From an uncultured Ruminiclostridium sp. (GTDB taxonomy: Bacteria > Bacillota > Clostridia > Oscillospirales > Ruminococcaceae), in the NCBI GenBank assembly GCA_947624435.1, contig CANQKE010000030.1, positions 1-32,124 of the forward strand: a DNA stretch of 32,124 nucleotides, given 5' to 3'. Under the pieces are notes generated by a model. It did no database searches. It saw only the letters and a list, made by a program, of their open reading frames with translations, and was not told where the DNA came from. A program made the translations under genes and the position numbers. Position 1 is the stretch's first letter, and each line of letters begins with the position of its first letter. This document shows positions 1 to 8,136 of this stretch, piece after piece.

Positions 1-212
1 CAATGTCAAGACGTGGGAACCCATATGATAATGCTTTAGCGGAAAATTTCTTTTCTATCCTCAAAACGGAGTGTATTCACAGGACTAAAATCAAGACATT
101 TGATGACGCGAGACAATTAATTGATGACTATATTTACTTTTACAATCACCAGCATATTCAGCTTAAAACAAAACTGACTCCGCTTGAATTGCGAAGCCAG
201 TTCGTTTCTTAA
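1..212 (+). CDS. IS3-family transposase (OrfB) C-terminal end, cut by window edge
   Basis: This is the last part of a DDE integrase-type transposase. The visible 69 residues hold the IS3-family signature SRRGNPYDNALAENFF, whose final Glu (in AENFF) is the third catalytic acidic residue, and the usual C-terminal block with a YNHQH segment and a TPLELR ending. The reading frame is open to the left edge, so the first ATG seen (position 3) is internal and the gene starts outside the window. The stop is at 210-212. The likely right end of the element follows at about 265. Whether the copy is intact cannot be judged from here. Confidence 0.9.
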   Translation, partial: MSRRGNPYDNALAENFFSILKTECIHRTKIKTFDDARQLIDDYIYFYNHQHIQLKTKLTPLELRSQFVS

Positions 213-233
213 TTTATTTTTCCATAGGGGTCT

Positions 234-265
234 TTTGTGCTGTTCGCACAAATTGGTTCAGTTCA
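234..265. mobile_element. Right end of the IS3-family element with hairpin and terminal inverted repeat
   Basis: A hairpin (TTTGTGC, 5-nt loop, GCACAAA, 234-252) follows the transposase stop. It is followed by TTGGTTCAGTTCA (253-265). Read outward-in this gives TGAACTGAACCAA, a typical IS3-type terminal repeat with TG...CA ends. The left repeat is outside the window, so the pairing cannot be confirmed. Confidence 0.6.
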
Positions 266-285
266 AAGCTTGACGATTTTTTGTT

Positions 286-1047
286 TTATATATGTTTTTT
301 AAGATATTCGAGGGTGTATTCGGTGGCTTTTTCGGCGTATTTTCCGTAAAAGCCGTGTTCACCTCCGGAAATTATCTTAAGCTCGGCAGCAGGGTAGACT
401 TCAATAGCTTTTTCGGAATAAGATAACGGCACAAGACCGTCGCGGTCGCCGTGGATTATAAGTACGTCCTTGTCATAACCGCGTATCTCATCGTAAATAT
501 CATAATCCAGCAGCCCCTGAGCGAATATTTTTCCTATCGTAAGCCCTAACTGCTCGAAAGTGTCCGGTATCTCGCTGACGTTGCTGAATTTTGCCTTTAT
601 ATCGTCCACCAACACGAACGCGGGGTACATAAGTATAAGCCCCTTTATCCTGTCCGGAATCGCCGCGGCGGTTATCGCCGATACCGCGCCGCCCATGCTT
701 TTACCGAGCAGAAAAACTCTGCTGCCGTCCGCCGATTTGTACCGTGAAAGTATCGTGTCCATGACCGCTATAAGGTCCTGCCGTTCGGTGAAGATGGACA
801 TTTCGGTCATACTGCCGTCGCTGAGCGAATCCGGCGAACCTCCGCAAAAGTCAAAGCAGCAGGCTATCATACCGTTTTCGGCTATCGCCGAGGCGTATCC
901 CTCGCTTGAAGTGTGATTGCCGCCGTAGCCGTGACAGCATATCACGACCGGCAGCTTTTCACCATCGATAAGCGGAAGATAAATATCGCAATATATACGG
1001 CGCCCGTCGCGCAATGCGCAAAATTCCTCGATTTTGTATTGTCCCAT
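286..1047 (-). CDS. Alpha/beta hydrolase (serine esterase/lipase-like), 253 aa
   Basis: This is a soluble alpha/beta-hydrolase-fold enzyme. It has an HGYGGN oxyanion-hole loop near residue 39, the nucleophile elbow GKSMGG with Ser117, a probable catalytic Asp203 in HGDRDGLVP, and His231 in GGEHGF. The length fits the family and no signal peptide is seen, so it is probably cytoplasmic. Substrate is unknown; acyl esters or small peptides are possible. It starts 4 bp after the stop of the flavoprotein gene at 1052-1669 and is probably transcribed from that gene's promoter. The IS element ends only about 20 bp beyond its stop codon. Confidence 0.88.
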   Translation of the reverse strand: MGQYKIEEFCALRDGRRIYCDIYLPLIDGEKLPVVICCHGYGGNHTSSEGYASAIAENGMIACCFDFCGGSPDSLSDGSMTEMSIFTERQDLIAVMDTILSRYKSADGSRVFLLGKSMGGAVSAITAAAIPDRIKGLILMYPAFVLVDDIKAKFSNVSEIPDTFEQLGLTIGKIFAQGLLDYDIYDEIRGYDKDVLIIHGDRDGLVPLSYSEKAIEVYPAAELKIISGGEHGFYGKYAEKATEYTLEYLKKHI

Positions 1048-1051
1048 AACG

Positions 1052-1669
1052 TTACCTTATGAAATTAGTGCGCTCCGGCGGCTCTTGCTCAGGCAGTCCG
1101 AATTTCTCCTTGCCGAGTGCGATACTCTTCATTAAGAATACCATGTTTCTTGCGAGAGTGCGCATACCCTGCAAGCCCTCTTTGTCCTGCTCGGCCTCGC
1201 CGGGCGCTCTGCCGTGAATGCTGTTCCAGTATTGACCGGACGCCACCGGCATGCCGGAAATGGTAAAGTATTTGTTAAGCTCGTCATATGTAGCGGAAAG
1301 CCCGCCGCGTCTTGCGGCCACCACGCTCGCCCCGACCTTCATGGTCTTGTCGAAATGGGTGCTGTAGAACAGCCTGTCAAGCACCGCTATAAGCGTAGCG
1401 TTTGCCGAGGCGTAGTATACCGGACTTGCCGCCACCAGTCCGTCGCACTGCTCGAATTTCGGGGCGATCTCGTTTACCATGTCGTCGAATACGCACTTGC
1501 CGTGTTCAAAGCAGTAGTTGCAGGCTGCGCAGCCGCGTATATCGGTGCCGCCGACCTTGATTATCTCGCTTTCCACGCCGGACTCGTCGAAAATTTTCTT
1601 CATCTCGTTAAGAGCGATAAAGGTGTTGCCCTGCGCTCTCGGACTGCCGTTAAGCATAAGTACCTTCAT
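1052..1669 (-). CDS. Flavodoxin-fold NAD(P)H-dependent FMN reductase / iron-sulfur flavoprotein-like, 205 aa
   Basis: The N-terminus MKVLMLNGSPRAQGNT is the phosphate-binding loop of the NADPH-dependent FMN reductase family. It is followed by a cysteine cluster, Cys47-X2-Cys50-X2-Cys53-X5-Cys59, the spacing found in archaeal and clostridial iron-sulfur flavoproteins (Isf), where it holds a 4Fe-4S cluster. ASPVYYASANATL matches the FMN-binding loop. It probably moves electrons from a reduced carrier to a small acceptor; the acceptor is unknown. A good SD (AAAGGAG) precedes the ATG at 1669, and a near-consensus promoter lies at 1707-1735. It is the first gene of a two-gene unit with the hydrolase. 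Confidence 0.87.
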   Translation of the reverse strand: MKVLMLNGSPRAQGNTFIALNEMKKIFDESGVESEIIKVGGTDIRGCAACNYCFEHGKCVFDDMVNEIAPKFEQCDGLVAASPVYYASANATLIAVLDRLFYSTHFDKTMKVGASVVAARRGGLSATYDELNKYFTISGMPVASGQYWNSIHGRAPGEAEQDKEGLQGMRTLARNMVFLMKSIALGKEKFGLPEQEPPERTNFIR

Positions 1670-1706
1670 AAAAATATCTCCTTTCAGAATTTTGCCTGTT
1701 TTTTCA

Positions 1707-1735
1707 ATTATAATCTATGCGGCGGATAAAGTCAA
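1707..1735 (-). promoter_or_regulatory. Sigma-A promoter for flavoprotein–hydrolase unit
   Basis: On the minus strand TTGACT (1730-1735) is separated by exactly 17 bp from TATAAT (1707-1712). It lies about 38 bp upstream of the flavoprotein start codon. Confidence 0.8.
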
Positions 1736-1796
1736 TAGCCCAACCTTTTTTCGGTACGGGTGTCTTTATATACGACAGCTGTCAAGTGAGGTAAAT

Positions 1797-3446
1797 ATGA
1801 ACAGAAAAAATGCCGAAAAAATAATAACCGAATATATGCGCCCAGTATTCGGCTTTGCGCTTAAGCACTGCCGTACTGTGCAGGACGCCGAGGACCTTTC
1901 ACAGGAGATAATGTTTAAGGTGTACCATGCCCTTATCCGCAATGACTGTATCGAAAACCACTCCAGCTTTATATGGCGGTCGGCACGCAACGCATTGGCA
2001 AATTACTACCGCGACAATTCCCGCCGGTATATCGGGATATCCTCCGATGATATCGCCGCTCTTATCGCCGATGAAAGCGCGGATATCCTTGATGACCTTA
2101 TTACCGATGAAACGGCGCGCAGACTGCATATGGAGATAGCCTATCTTTCAAAAATGCAACGCGAAATAGTCGCCGCCTATTACTTTCACGGTGAAAAGCA
2201 GTCAGCTATCGCGGCGCGGCTTGGTATAGCGTCGGGCACGGTCAAATGGCATCTGTTCGAGGCAAAAAAGGAATTGAAACGAGGTATGACCATGATAAGA
2301 CAAAACAGCGAGTTAAAGTTTGACCCGATAAAATTTGCGCTTATAGGCACATGCGGTTCTGTAGGCAGCGGCGTTGGGAATGAAAATTACCTGCGCGGTG
2401 CTTTATCGCAGAATATCATCTATTATGTACACAACTCTCCCGCGTCGGTAAACGAGATAGCGGATATGCTGGGGGTATCTCCGGTGTATGTGGAGAGTGA
2501 AGCGGAATATCTTGAAGAAAACGGCTTTCTGCTTAAGCAGGGGGATAAGTATCTGTCAAATGTCCTGATAGACCACCCAAGCGATGAGATTATCGAACTT
2601 CATGACAAAATGTACGCAGAAGCGGCTGAGATATTTGCAAATGAATTATATGATGAGCTGTCCCATTCTCCGCTAATGACAGACGACAGCATACAGGGCG
2701 GACTGTACGAAAATGACGAGCAGCGCGAGAATTATCTTATGTGGACGCTGATACCGTATATAGCGGCAAACAGCGGAAAGACCTGCGCCGAACAAAGCGT
2801 CACCTTTGACGAGGCGGCGACCTGCCGTCCGGATGGCGGAAAAAACATATGCTACGCGACGGTAGAAGACGCCTCGGCAAGAAAGCCGCAATATTACGAC
2901 AGCGTAAAAAGCTGGTCGGGACCGTGCTGGAACGAGATGGACGGATATATCGCGTGGAGCGTGGACAGCGAATGGTCGGACGTTCGGATAAACGAGCTGT
3001 ATCAAAGCACCGCCTTCCGTATTATCTCGCTTATCAGGGGAATGGCAGAGGGAAAGGAACTGAGCTGTGAGGAATATTCCTTCCTTTCGGAAAAAGGCTG
3101 GATAAGCGTTGAGAAAGCTGATGACTGCTCGAACAAAGTAAAATTTTCCGCGCTGTATATCCCCGATAAAGCGACAAACGATGCGCTTATCGCGATAGGC
3201 GACAGGATAAAGGAAAAGCACCACACGCGGCTGAACGAGTTGCGTGGCGAGTACGCCCGCGCCGTGCTTGCCGATACACCGAGGCAAGTCTTAAAGGCGC
3301 AGCGTTACAGTATGCAGAGCATATTCTTAAACGACGGCTGGTTCTGCCTGTACTGTGTAAAATCACTGACGGAAAGCGGCAAACTTAAACCGCTGACACA
3401 AAGCCAAAAGCGCTCGGTCATGATGATGATAATTAAGAACAATTGA
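1797..3446 (+). CDS. ECF-like sigma-70 factor with ~380-residue C-terminal extension, 549 aa
   Basis: Residues 1-75 look like sigma region 2 (AEDLSQEIMFKVYHA, then FIWRSARNALANYYRD). Residues 115-165 look like region 4, with a helix-turn-helix in QSAIAARLGIASGTVKWHL. This is a complete ECF-size sigma factor. The remaining ~380 residues are not part of a normal sigma factor. Residues ~200-258 resemble a winged helix (ASVNEIADMLGVSPVYVESEAEYLEENGFL), and the rest is a soluble domain I do not recognise. The start at 1797 is chosen because GTGAGGT lies just before it and sigma region 2 begins there; an open frame continues upstream but overlaps the divergent promoter. It may be a one-protein sensor/sigma factor. 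No anti-sigma gene is adjacent. Confidence 0.82.
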   Translation: MNRKNAEKIITEYMRPVFGFALKHCRTVQDAEDLSQEIMFKVYHALIRNDCIENHSSFIWRSARNALANYYRDNSRRYIGISSDDIAALIADESADILDDLITDETARRLHMEIAYLSKMQREIVAAYYFHGEKQSAIAARLGIASGTVKWHLFEAKKELKRGMTMIRQNSELKFDPIKFALIGTCGSVGSGVGNENYLRGALSQNIIYYVHNSPASVNEIADMLGVSPVYVESEAEYLEENGFLLKQGDKYLSNVLIDHPSDEIIELHDKMYAEAAEIFANELYDELSHSPLMTDDSIQGGLYENDEQRENYLMWTLIPYIAANSGKTCAEQSVTFDEAATCRPDGGKNICYATVEDASARKPQYYDSVKSWSGPCWNEMDGYIAWSVDSEWSDVRINELYQSTAFRIISLIRGMAEGKELSCEEYSFLSEKGWISVEKADDCSNKVKFSALYIPDKATNDALIAIGDRIKEKHHTRLNELRGEYARAVLADTPRQVLKAQRYSMQSIFLNDGWFCLYCVKSLTESGKLKPLTQSQKRSVMMMIIKNN

Positions 3447-3472
3447 CCCTCTAAAACATGTTGAGAAAACCC

Positions 3473-3502
3473 AAGCGGCGGTTCATTTGCGAGCCGCCGC
3501 TT
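3473..3502. terminator. Bidirectional terminator between sigma factor and fucA
   Basis: AAGCGGCGG (3473-3481) pairs with CCGCCGCTT (3494-3502) around a 12-nt loop that has some internal pairing. It lies between two convergent genes. U-tracts are weak on both sides. Confidence 0.65.
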
Positions 3503-3510
3503 GTTGATAT

Positions 3511-4185
3511 TTACTGATATTTCTTATATCCGGGGTGCTTGCCGGTAACTCCGTACTGTTCTCTCATTCCGATAAGGCGGTCGATGTTCTCGCGGGAAAT
3601 GTCCTTTACTCCGCCGAGCAGCCGCGCTACCAGCGAGATATGCGCCTGTAACTCCATGGTCTCCATTCTGTAGTAAGCGGTGATGAGGTCGGCGCCTACG
3701 GTAAGCGCACCGTGGTTTTCCAGCAGCATGCAGTCATGATCCTTAAGGTACGGTGTTATCGCGTCGGGTACTTCATAAGTGGAGGGCGTACCATATGGGG
3801 TAAGCGGTATAGAGCCCACCGCGATTACCGTTTCTATCATGCAGTAATCGTCCATCGGCAGGTGCGCACAGGCAAATCCTGTAGAAACCGGCGGGTGTGC
3901 GTGTACTACCGCGCCGACATCCGGACGTTCCTGATAACAGCGCAGGTGCATTTTCACCTCCGATGAGGGACGCCAGCCCTCCTTTGCCTCTATTGTGTTG
4001 AAATCCCCGTCGATAAGACCTATCTTATCAGGTGTGATAAACGCTTTGCTGACGCCGGTCTGAGTGGCTAAATACCTGTTCTCGCCGACCTTTACCGTGA
4101 TGTTGCCGTCGTTTGCGGCTACCCAGCCTTTTTGCCAAAGCTTATGGCAGATGTCCACCATCTGTTCTTTTATTTCTTCATACAT
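3511..4185 (-). CDS. fucA: L-fuculose-1-phosphate aldolase (class II aldolase/AraD family), 224 aa
   Basis: It cleaves L-fuculose-1-phosphate to dihydroxyacetone phosphate and L-lactaldehyde, the last step of fucose breakdown. The class II aldolase zinc ligands are visible: Glu76 (SSEVKMH), His95 and His97 (VHAHPP), and His158 (ENHGAL). GNITVK near residue 28 is the family phosphate-binding region. Length matches E. coli FucA (about 215). It is the last gene of the fuc operon, separated from fucU by one copy of the repeated structured element (4183-4323). I place the start at 4185 (MYEEIKEQ) because family similarity begins there; an in-frame ATG at 4197 is possible. The open frame continues upstream to 4251 but those codons belong to the repeat. 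Related ribulose-phosphate epimerases (AraD) are the alternative, but context favours FucA. Confidence 0.88.
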   Translation of the reverse strand: MYEEIKEQMVDICHKLWQKGWVAANDGNITVKVGENRYLATQTGVSKAFITPDKIGLIDGDFNTIEAKEGWRPSSEVKMHLRCYQERPDVGAVVHAHPPVSTGFACAHLPMDDYCMIETVIAVGSIPLTPYGTPSTYEVPDAITPYLKDHDCMLLENHGALTVGADLITAYYRMETMELQAHISLVARLLGGVKDISRENIDRLIGMREQYGVTGKHPGYKKYQ

Positions 4186-4323
4186 AATTATGATCATGCT
4201 TGCTTTGCAAGCATCTCTCCTTTCGAGTTTTTGTACGGTTTTGCGAAGCAAAATTGCTGACCGTACTCAGCAAAGTAAAAAACTCACCTTCTGAAAAATA
4301 AATTTTTCAGAATTTTTCTCCTT
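4183..4323 (-). repeat. Structured repeat element, copy 1 (141 bp), upstream of fucA
   Basis: Read on the minus strand it starts with AAGGAG (4318-4323). Next come hairpin P1 (arms TTCTGAAAAA/TTTTTCAGAA within 4289-4312), a bulged hairpin P2 whose inner stem is TTTTGC-TTC-GCAAAA with flanking pairs GTACGG/CCGTAC and GAGTTTTT/AAAAACTC, an SD-like AAAGGAG (core 4217-4221), and the palindrome P3 ATGCTTGCAAAGCAAGCAT (4196-4214). Then come 10 nt and the likely fucA start codon. Copy 3 (31599-31739) aligns over the same 141 positions without gaps, and only about 6 of the last 91 positions differ by eye. Confidence 0.85.
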
Positions 4324-4329
4324 ATCACA

Positions 4330-4764
4330 TTATACAACGCCTTTTTGAAGCATGATGTTGGCGTAGACCGCTTTTTCTCCGGTGGCGATTATCGCATAGG
4401 CTTTTTTCGCCTCTTCATAAAACGCGAAACGCTCTATCTCGCCCACCGTGTCCGCTCCGCGCGGATCGTGCTTTGCTATTATCGCCTTGTATTCCTCCCA
4501 TATAGGAGTTTTGGCGTTGTCGCCCGGCATTACCTGCATAAGATTCACCGGCTTATCTACGTAGGTGTCCAGCGGGAACAGCGTAAGCACAGCGTCCAGC
4601 AGCTCCGGAACGCCGTGTCCGTCGCAGCGTATCACCTTAGCGTTTTTCCCGATGCTTTCACAGGGGAAATTTCCGTCCGCGATAACTATTCGGTCGCTGT
4701 GTCCCATCTCGCAGAGAGTTTTGAGCAGCTCCGGCGAGAGTATCGGCGGTATGTTTTTAAGCAT
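4330..4764 (-). CDS. fucU: L-fucose mutarotase (RbsD/FucU family), 144 aa
   Basis: It interconverts the alpha and beta anomers of L-fucose so that the isomerase receives the right form. The family pattern is clear: LKTLCEMGHSDRIVIADGNFP with catalytic-type His22 and Asp24, and a C-terminal YANIMLQKGVV, the usual RbsD/FucU ending. Length matches E. coli FucU (140). An SD (AAAGGA) lies just upstream of the ATG. It sits 15 bp after the kinase gene, so it is cotranscribed. Ribose pyranase (RbsD) is the alternative, ruled against by the fuc context. Confidence 0.9.
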   Translation of the reverse strand: MLKNIPPILSPELLKTLCEMGHSDRIVIADGNFPCESIGKNAKVIRCDGHGVPELLDAVLTLFPLDTYVDKPVNLMQVMPGDNAKTPIWEEYKAIIAKHDPRGADTVGEIERFAFYEEAKKAYAIIATGEKAVYANIMLQKGVV

Positions 4765-4779
4765 AAATCCAAATCCTTT

Positions 4780-6240
4780 CTATAGCAGTGCGAGAAATCT
4801 CTCATACGCCGTATCCCAATCGTCAGCTTTCGGTTCGCAGGTGTATATTTTTTCGCTGCGGGAAATTATCCTGCGCGCCTCGGCAAGGTCGGCTATCTCT
4901 TTATGTGCGATAAGCTGCACCGCGATGTTGCCAAGCGCCGTAGCCTCTACCGGTCCGCCAGAAACCTTTATTTTGCAGGCGGACGCGGTAAGCTCGGACA
5001 AAAATCCGTCCTTTGTGCCGCCGCCTATCACATACAGCGTATTAAACCTTTTTTTGGTACACTCCTCAAGCTGCGAAATGGAATAACGGTACTTCATCGC
5101 AAGGCTTTCGTATATGCAGCGCATTATCTCTCCGACGCTTTCCGGCACCGGCTGAGCCGTATCCTTACAGTATTCCTTTATCCTTAGAGGAATATTGCCG
5201 GCGGGAGTGAACATAGGCGCGTCCGGGTCGATAAAGCACTTGAACGGCTCGGCGGCTCTTGCGGCTTTTTCAAGTTCCGCAAAGCTGTATTCCTTGCCCT
5301 CTCTTATCCACTGGCGGCGGCTTTCCTGTATCAGCCAAAGCCCGATTATATTTTTAAGAAACGACGTTTTCCCGCCGAATCCCTGCTCGTTGGTGACGTT
5401 GAGCGCCGCGGAGGACTCGTTTATTATAGGACTGTCAAGCTCGGTACCCAGCAGCGACCATGTCCCGCTGGATAAAAACGCGAAGTCCTTTTCCTCGGCC
5501 GGAACTGCGACCTGCGCCGACTGTGTGTCGTGTCCGCATACCGAAATGACCTTGCAGGGCGGTATATCAAGCTCTTTGCATATCTCGTCCGACAGCATAC
5601 CTAATTCGCACCCGCTTTCTATTACGGGAGGGAACAGGCTTTCCTTTATGCCGAGCGCTTTTACCGTCGAGTATGACCAGTCCTTTTTATGCTGGTCGAA
5701 AAGCTGAGTCGTAGAGGCTATCGAGCGCTCCGCACGTTTATTCCCGCAGAGGAAATACGCGAACAGGTCAGGCATAAGCAGCAGCTTATCCGCGCGCTCG
5801 ATAAGGTCTTGTCGTTCCTCTTTCAGCGATAAAAGCTGAAACGCGGTGTTTATCTCCATTATCTGGTTGCCGGTCGCCGCATAAAGCTTTTCCTTATCTA
5901 TAAGACCGAACGCCTTGTCGGTCATGCCCGCAGTCCTGCCGTCGCGGTAATGCACCGGATTTTCGAGCAGCCTGCCCTCGCTGTCCAGCAGTCCGAAATC
6001 CACGCCCCAGGTATCTATCGCGATACTGTCCGGCGCGCCGTATTCCTTAGATTTTATCAGGCTTTGCTTTATCTCGTGAAACAGCCTCAGCACGTCCCAG
6101 TACATTGTCCCGTTCAGTATCACGGGATCGTTTGAAAAGCGATGTATCTCGGTAAGGGAGAGCTTATCTCCCTTAAGCGTTCCTAATATCGCACGCCCGC
6201 TCGACGCGCCGAGATCTATCGCAAGAACTCTTTTTCCCAT
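4780..6240 (-). CDS. L-fuculokinase of the rhamnulokinase (RhaB-like) FGGY family, 486 aa
   Basis: An FGGY-family sugar kinase that phosphorylates a ketohexose at O1. The N-terminal ATPase motif LAIDLGASSGRAILG, the block IDTWGVDFGLLD, NPVHYRDGRT and the catalytic-Asp motif CGHDTQSA are typical of rhamnulokinases. The second ATPase half is seen in YVIGGGTKDGFL. By sequence it looks most like RhaB, but its neighbours are fucose isomerase, mutarotase and aldolase, so the physiological substrate is inferred to be L-fuculose. Its ATG overlaps the fucI stop codon (TAATG at 6240), which implies translational coupling. Rhamnulokinase activity cannot be excluded. Confidence 0.87.
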   Translation of the reverse strand: MGKRVLAIDLGASSGRAILGTLKGDKLSLTEIHRFSNDPVILNGTMYWDVLRLFHEIKQSLIKSKEYGAPDSIAIDTWGVDFGLLDSEGRLLENPVHYRDGRTAGMTDKAFGLIDKEKLYAATGNQIMEINTAFQLLSLKEERQDLIERADKLLLMPDLFAYFLCGNKRAERSIASTTQLFDQHKKDWSYSTVKALGIKESLFPPVIESGCELGMLSDEICKELDIPPCKVISVCGHDTQSAQVAVPAEEKDFAFLSSGTWSLLGTELDSPIINESSAALNVTNEQGFGGKTSFLKNIIGLWLIQESRRQWIREGKEYSFAELEKAARAAEPFKCFIDPDAPMFTPAGNIPLRIKEYCKDTAQPVPESVGEIMRCIYESLAMKYRYSISQLEECTKKRFNTLYVIGGGTKDGFLSELTASACKIKVSGGPVEATALGNIAVQLIAHKEIADLAEARRIISRSEKIYTCEPKADDWDTAYERFLALL

Positions 6241-8042
6241 TATCTTATATTCTTGTACATCGGTCCGTATGCTTTGCAGGCTCTGTAATCCTGCCCCTCT
6301 TTATCCATGCCGAACGCATTCCATGCCGCGGGACGGAATATTTTTTCCTCCGGCACGTTGTGCATAGCGACCGGTATCCTCAGCATAGAGCAAAGCGTGA
6401 TGAGGTCTGCACCGATATGTCCGTAGCTTATCGCACCGTGATTTGCGCCCCAGTTGTTCATCACGTCGTAAGCGGTCTTGAACGCGCCCTCTCCGGTAGT
6501 CCTCGGAGCAAACCAGGTACACGGCCAGGTGTAATCGGTGCGCTTCCACAGCTTGTCGGTCACCTCGTCGGGCAGGTGGACCGTCCAGCCCTCCGCTATC
6601 TGTAAAACTGGTCCTAATCCTTTTACAAGATTAAGCCTTATCATAGTTACCGGCATTTCGGCTTCGGTAACGAACCTTGAGGAATATCCGCCCCCTCTGA
6701 AATATCCGAGGTCGGCATAATTCCAGGTGGTGGCGTTCATGACAGCGTCTATGTCACTGTCGGTCATGTCGAACCACTGCTTCATCTCCGGCTTGCCGTC
6801 AGCGCCTGTCGCCTTGCCGCACGCGTCAAGACACGCCGCACCGGAGTTTATCAGGTGGATAAATCCGCCGCTTTCCTTTGCTATACCCTCAAGCTCGTAT
6901 CCGGTGGCTTTCTTTACCGCCTCCGGGCTCCAGTAGGTGCGAACATCCGCAAATATCTGAGCGCGGTTGGTGAGCAACTTCATGAACAGCATGCCAAGTC
7001 CGTTCAGCACGTCGTTTTCGGTGGCGAGTATATACGGCTCGCGCGCGCCGTTCCAGTCAAACGAGGTGTTGAGCATAGCCTCCGGGAAGTCGCAGTTGGG
7101 ATAAAAGTCCGTCCACTGTCTCTGCCCCTGGAATCCTGCGGCGATGGCGTTGTGACCGACCTTTTCTTCCTCGCACCCTGCGGGGAGGTTTTTGTTGCCG
7201 TTCATCAAGTCCTTGATGATACACATCATCTTTACGACAAATTCCCAATCAGCGTCTTTCTGCTCGCGGGATTTCTGGAGATTTTCCGGATTCTTGTCAA
7301 AGCCCTCTTTGCATTTTTCCTTAGCCCATTTGAGCGCTTTGCGGTATTCTTCCTCGTCGTATATCCCCTCGGTCATGCGGCGGATTATTTCCACCTCGTC
7401 CACCGATTCTACTCTCATTCCGAGATATTCTTCTATAAACGCCGGGTCGATTATCGAGCCGCCGATACCCATTGTGATAGAGCCTATCTGTAAATAGCTC
7501 TTTCCGCGCATGGTGGCGCAGGCTACCGCCGCACGCGCAAAACGCAGCAGCTTTTCCTTTACGTCGTCTGGGATAGAGGTGTCGTCCGCCTCGCAAACGT
7601 CATGCCCGTATATTCCGAACGCTGGCAGTCCCTTTTGAGCGTGGGTAGCAAGCACCGAAGCAAGATATACCGCGCCCGGTCTTTCCGTGCCGTTAAAGCC
7701 CCATACTCCCTTTATCGTCATGGGATCCATGTCCATAGTCTCCGCGCCGTAGCACCAGCAGGGAGTTACCGTCAGCGTGATGTCAACGCCCGCTTTCTTG
7801 AATTTGTCCGCGCAGGCAGCCGCCTCCGCAACTCTGCCGATAGTGGTGTCGGCTATGACTACCTTCACCGGCTCGCCGTTTGAGTATTTTATATTTTCCT
7901 CAAACAGCTTTGCTGCCGATCTAGCCATATTCATGGTCTGCTCCTCTAAGGATTCTCTCACGCCGAGCACGCCTCTGCGTCCGTCGATCGTCGGGCGTAT
8001 TCCGATGACCGGATAATCGCCGATAAGTCTGTTTTCTGCCAT
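6240..8042 (-). CDS. fucI: L-fucose isomerase, 600 aa
   Basis: It converts L-fucose to L-fuculose (and often D-arabinose to D-ribulose) with Mn2+. The sequence shows [24 protein letters not shown] near the N-terminus and [21 protein letters not shown] followed by [14 protein letters not shown], both hallmarks of FucI. Length agrees with E. coli FucI (591). The start at 8042 (MAENRLIG) is chosen because AGGAAGGT lies 8 nt upstream; an in-frame upstream codon at 8102 would fall at the promoter. It is the first gene of the minus-strand fuc operon, with a weak -35 promoter at 8108-8136, which fits regulated expression. Confidence 0.95.
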   Translation of the reverse strand: MAENRLIGDYPVIGIRPTIDGRRGVLGVRESLEEQTMNMARSAAKLFEENIKYSNGEPVKVVIADTTIGRVAEAAACADKFKKAGVDITLTVTPCWCYGAETMDMDPMTIKGVWGFNGTERPGAVYLASVLATHAQKGLPAFGIYGHDVCEADDTSIPDDVKEKLLRFARAAVACATMRGKSYLQIGSITMGIGGSIIDPAFIEEYLGMRVESVDEVEIIRRMTEGIYDEEEYRKALKWAKEKCKEGFDKNPENLQKSREQKDADWEFVVKMMCIIKDLMNGNKNLPAGCEEEKVGHNAIAAGFQGQRQWTDFYPNCDFPEAMLNTSFDWNGAREPYILATENDVLNGLGMLFMKLLTNRAQIFADVRTYWSPEAVKKATGYELEGIAKESGGFIHLINSGAACLDACGKATGADGKPEMKQWFDMTDSDIDAVMNATTWNYADLGYFRGGGYSSRFVTEAEMPVTMIRLNLVKGLGPVLQIAEGWTVHLPDEVTDKLWKRTDYTWPCTWFAPRTTGEGAFKTAYDVMNNWGANHGAISYGHIGADLITLCSMLRIPVAMHNVPEEKIFRPAAWNAFGMDKEGQDYRACKAYGPMYKNIR

Positions 8043-8107
8043 TGTACTGTACCTTCCTGCTTTATTTTTAGACACACGACCAAAGTCCTGTGCATTTTTC
8101 ACAAATT

Positions 8108-8136
8108 ATTATAGCACTTACTAAAAAATTTTTCTA
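8108..8136 (-). promoter_or_regulatory. Promoter of the fuc operon
   Basis: Minus-strand TATAAT (8108-8113) lies 17 bp from TAGAAA (8131-8136), a poor -35. The start of transcription would be near 8101, leaving a leader of about 55 nt before fucI. A weak -35 is what one expects at an activated promoter. Confidence 0.6.

Noticed and set aside
1741-1770. ECF-type autoregulatory promoter (CAACCTTTTT followed by TGTCT) before the sigma factor
   Set aside because: The spacing between the two boxes (about 13 bp) is too short for ECF promoters.
1518-1796. 93-codon upstream extension of the sigma factor frame
   Set aside because: It overlaps the divergent flavoprotein gene and its promoter and has no SD; sigma region 2 begins at 1797.
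2673-3287. 204-codon open frame antisense to the sigma factor gene
   Set aside because: No SD, low-complexity composition typical of a shadow frame, and the plus-strand gene is well supported.
4196-4214. A tiny leader peptide (MLAKQA, or MLALQA in the other copies) in the P3 palindrome, with its TGA overlapping the next ATG in copies 1 and 2
   Set aside because: The SD is only 2 nt from that ATG, which is too close for good initiation, and in copy 3 the frame ends later (TGG replaces TGA). The palindrome explains the sequence without a peptide.
4186-4251. Upstream extension of fucA (22 codons from a TTG)
   Set aside because: These codons are part of the repeat element, include the SD and a hairpin, and are shared with the unrelated amidase gene.
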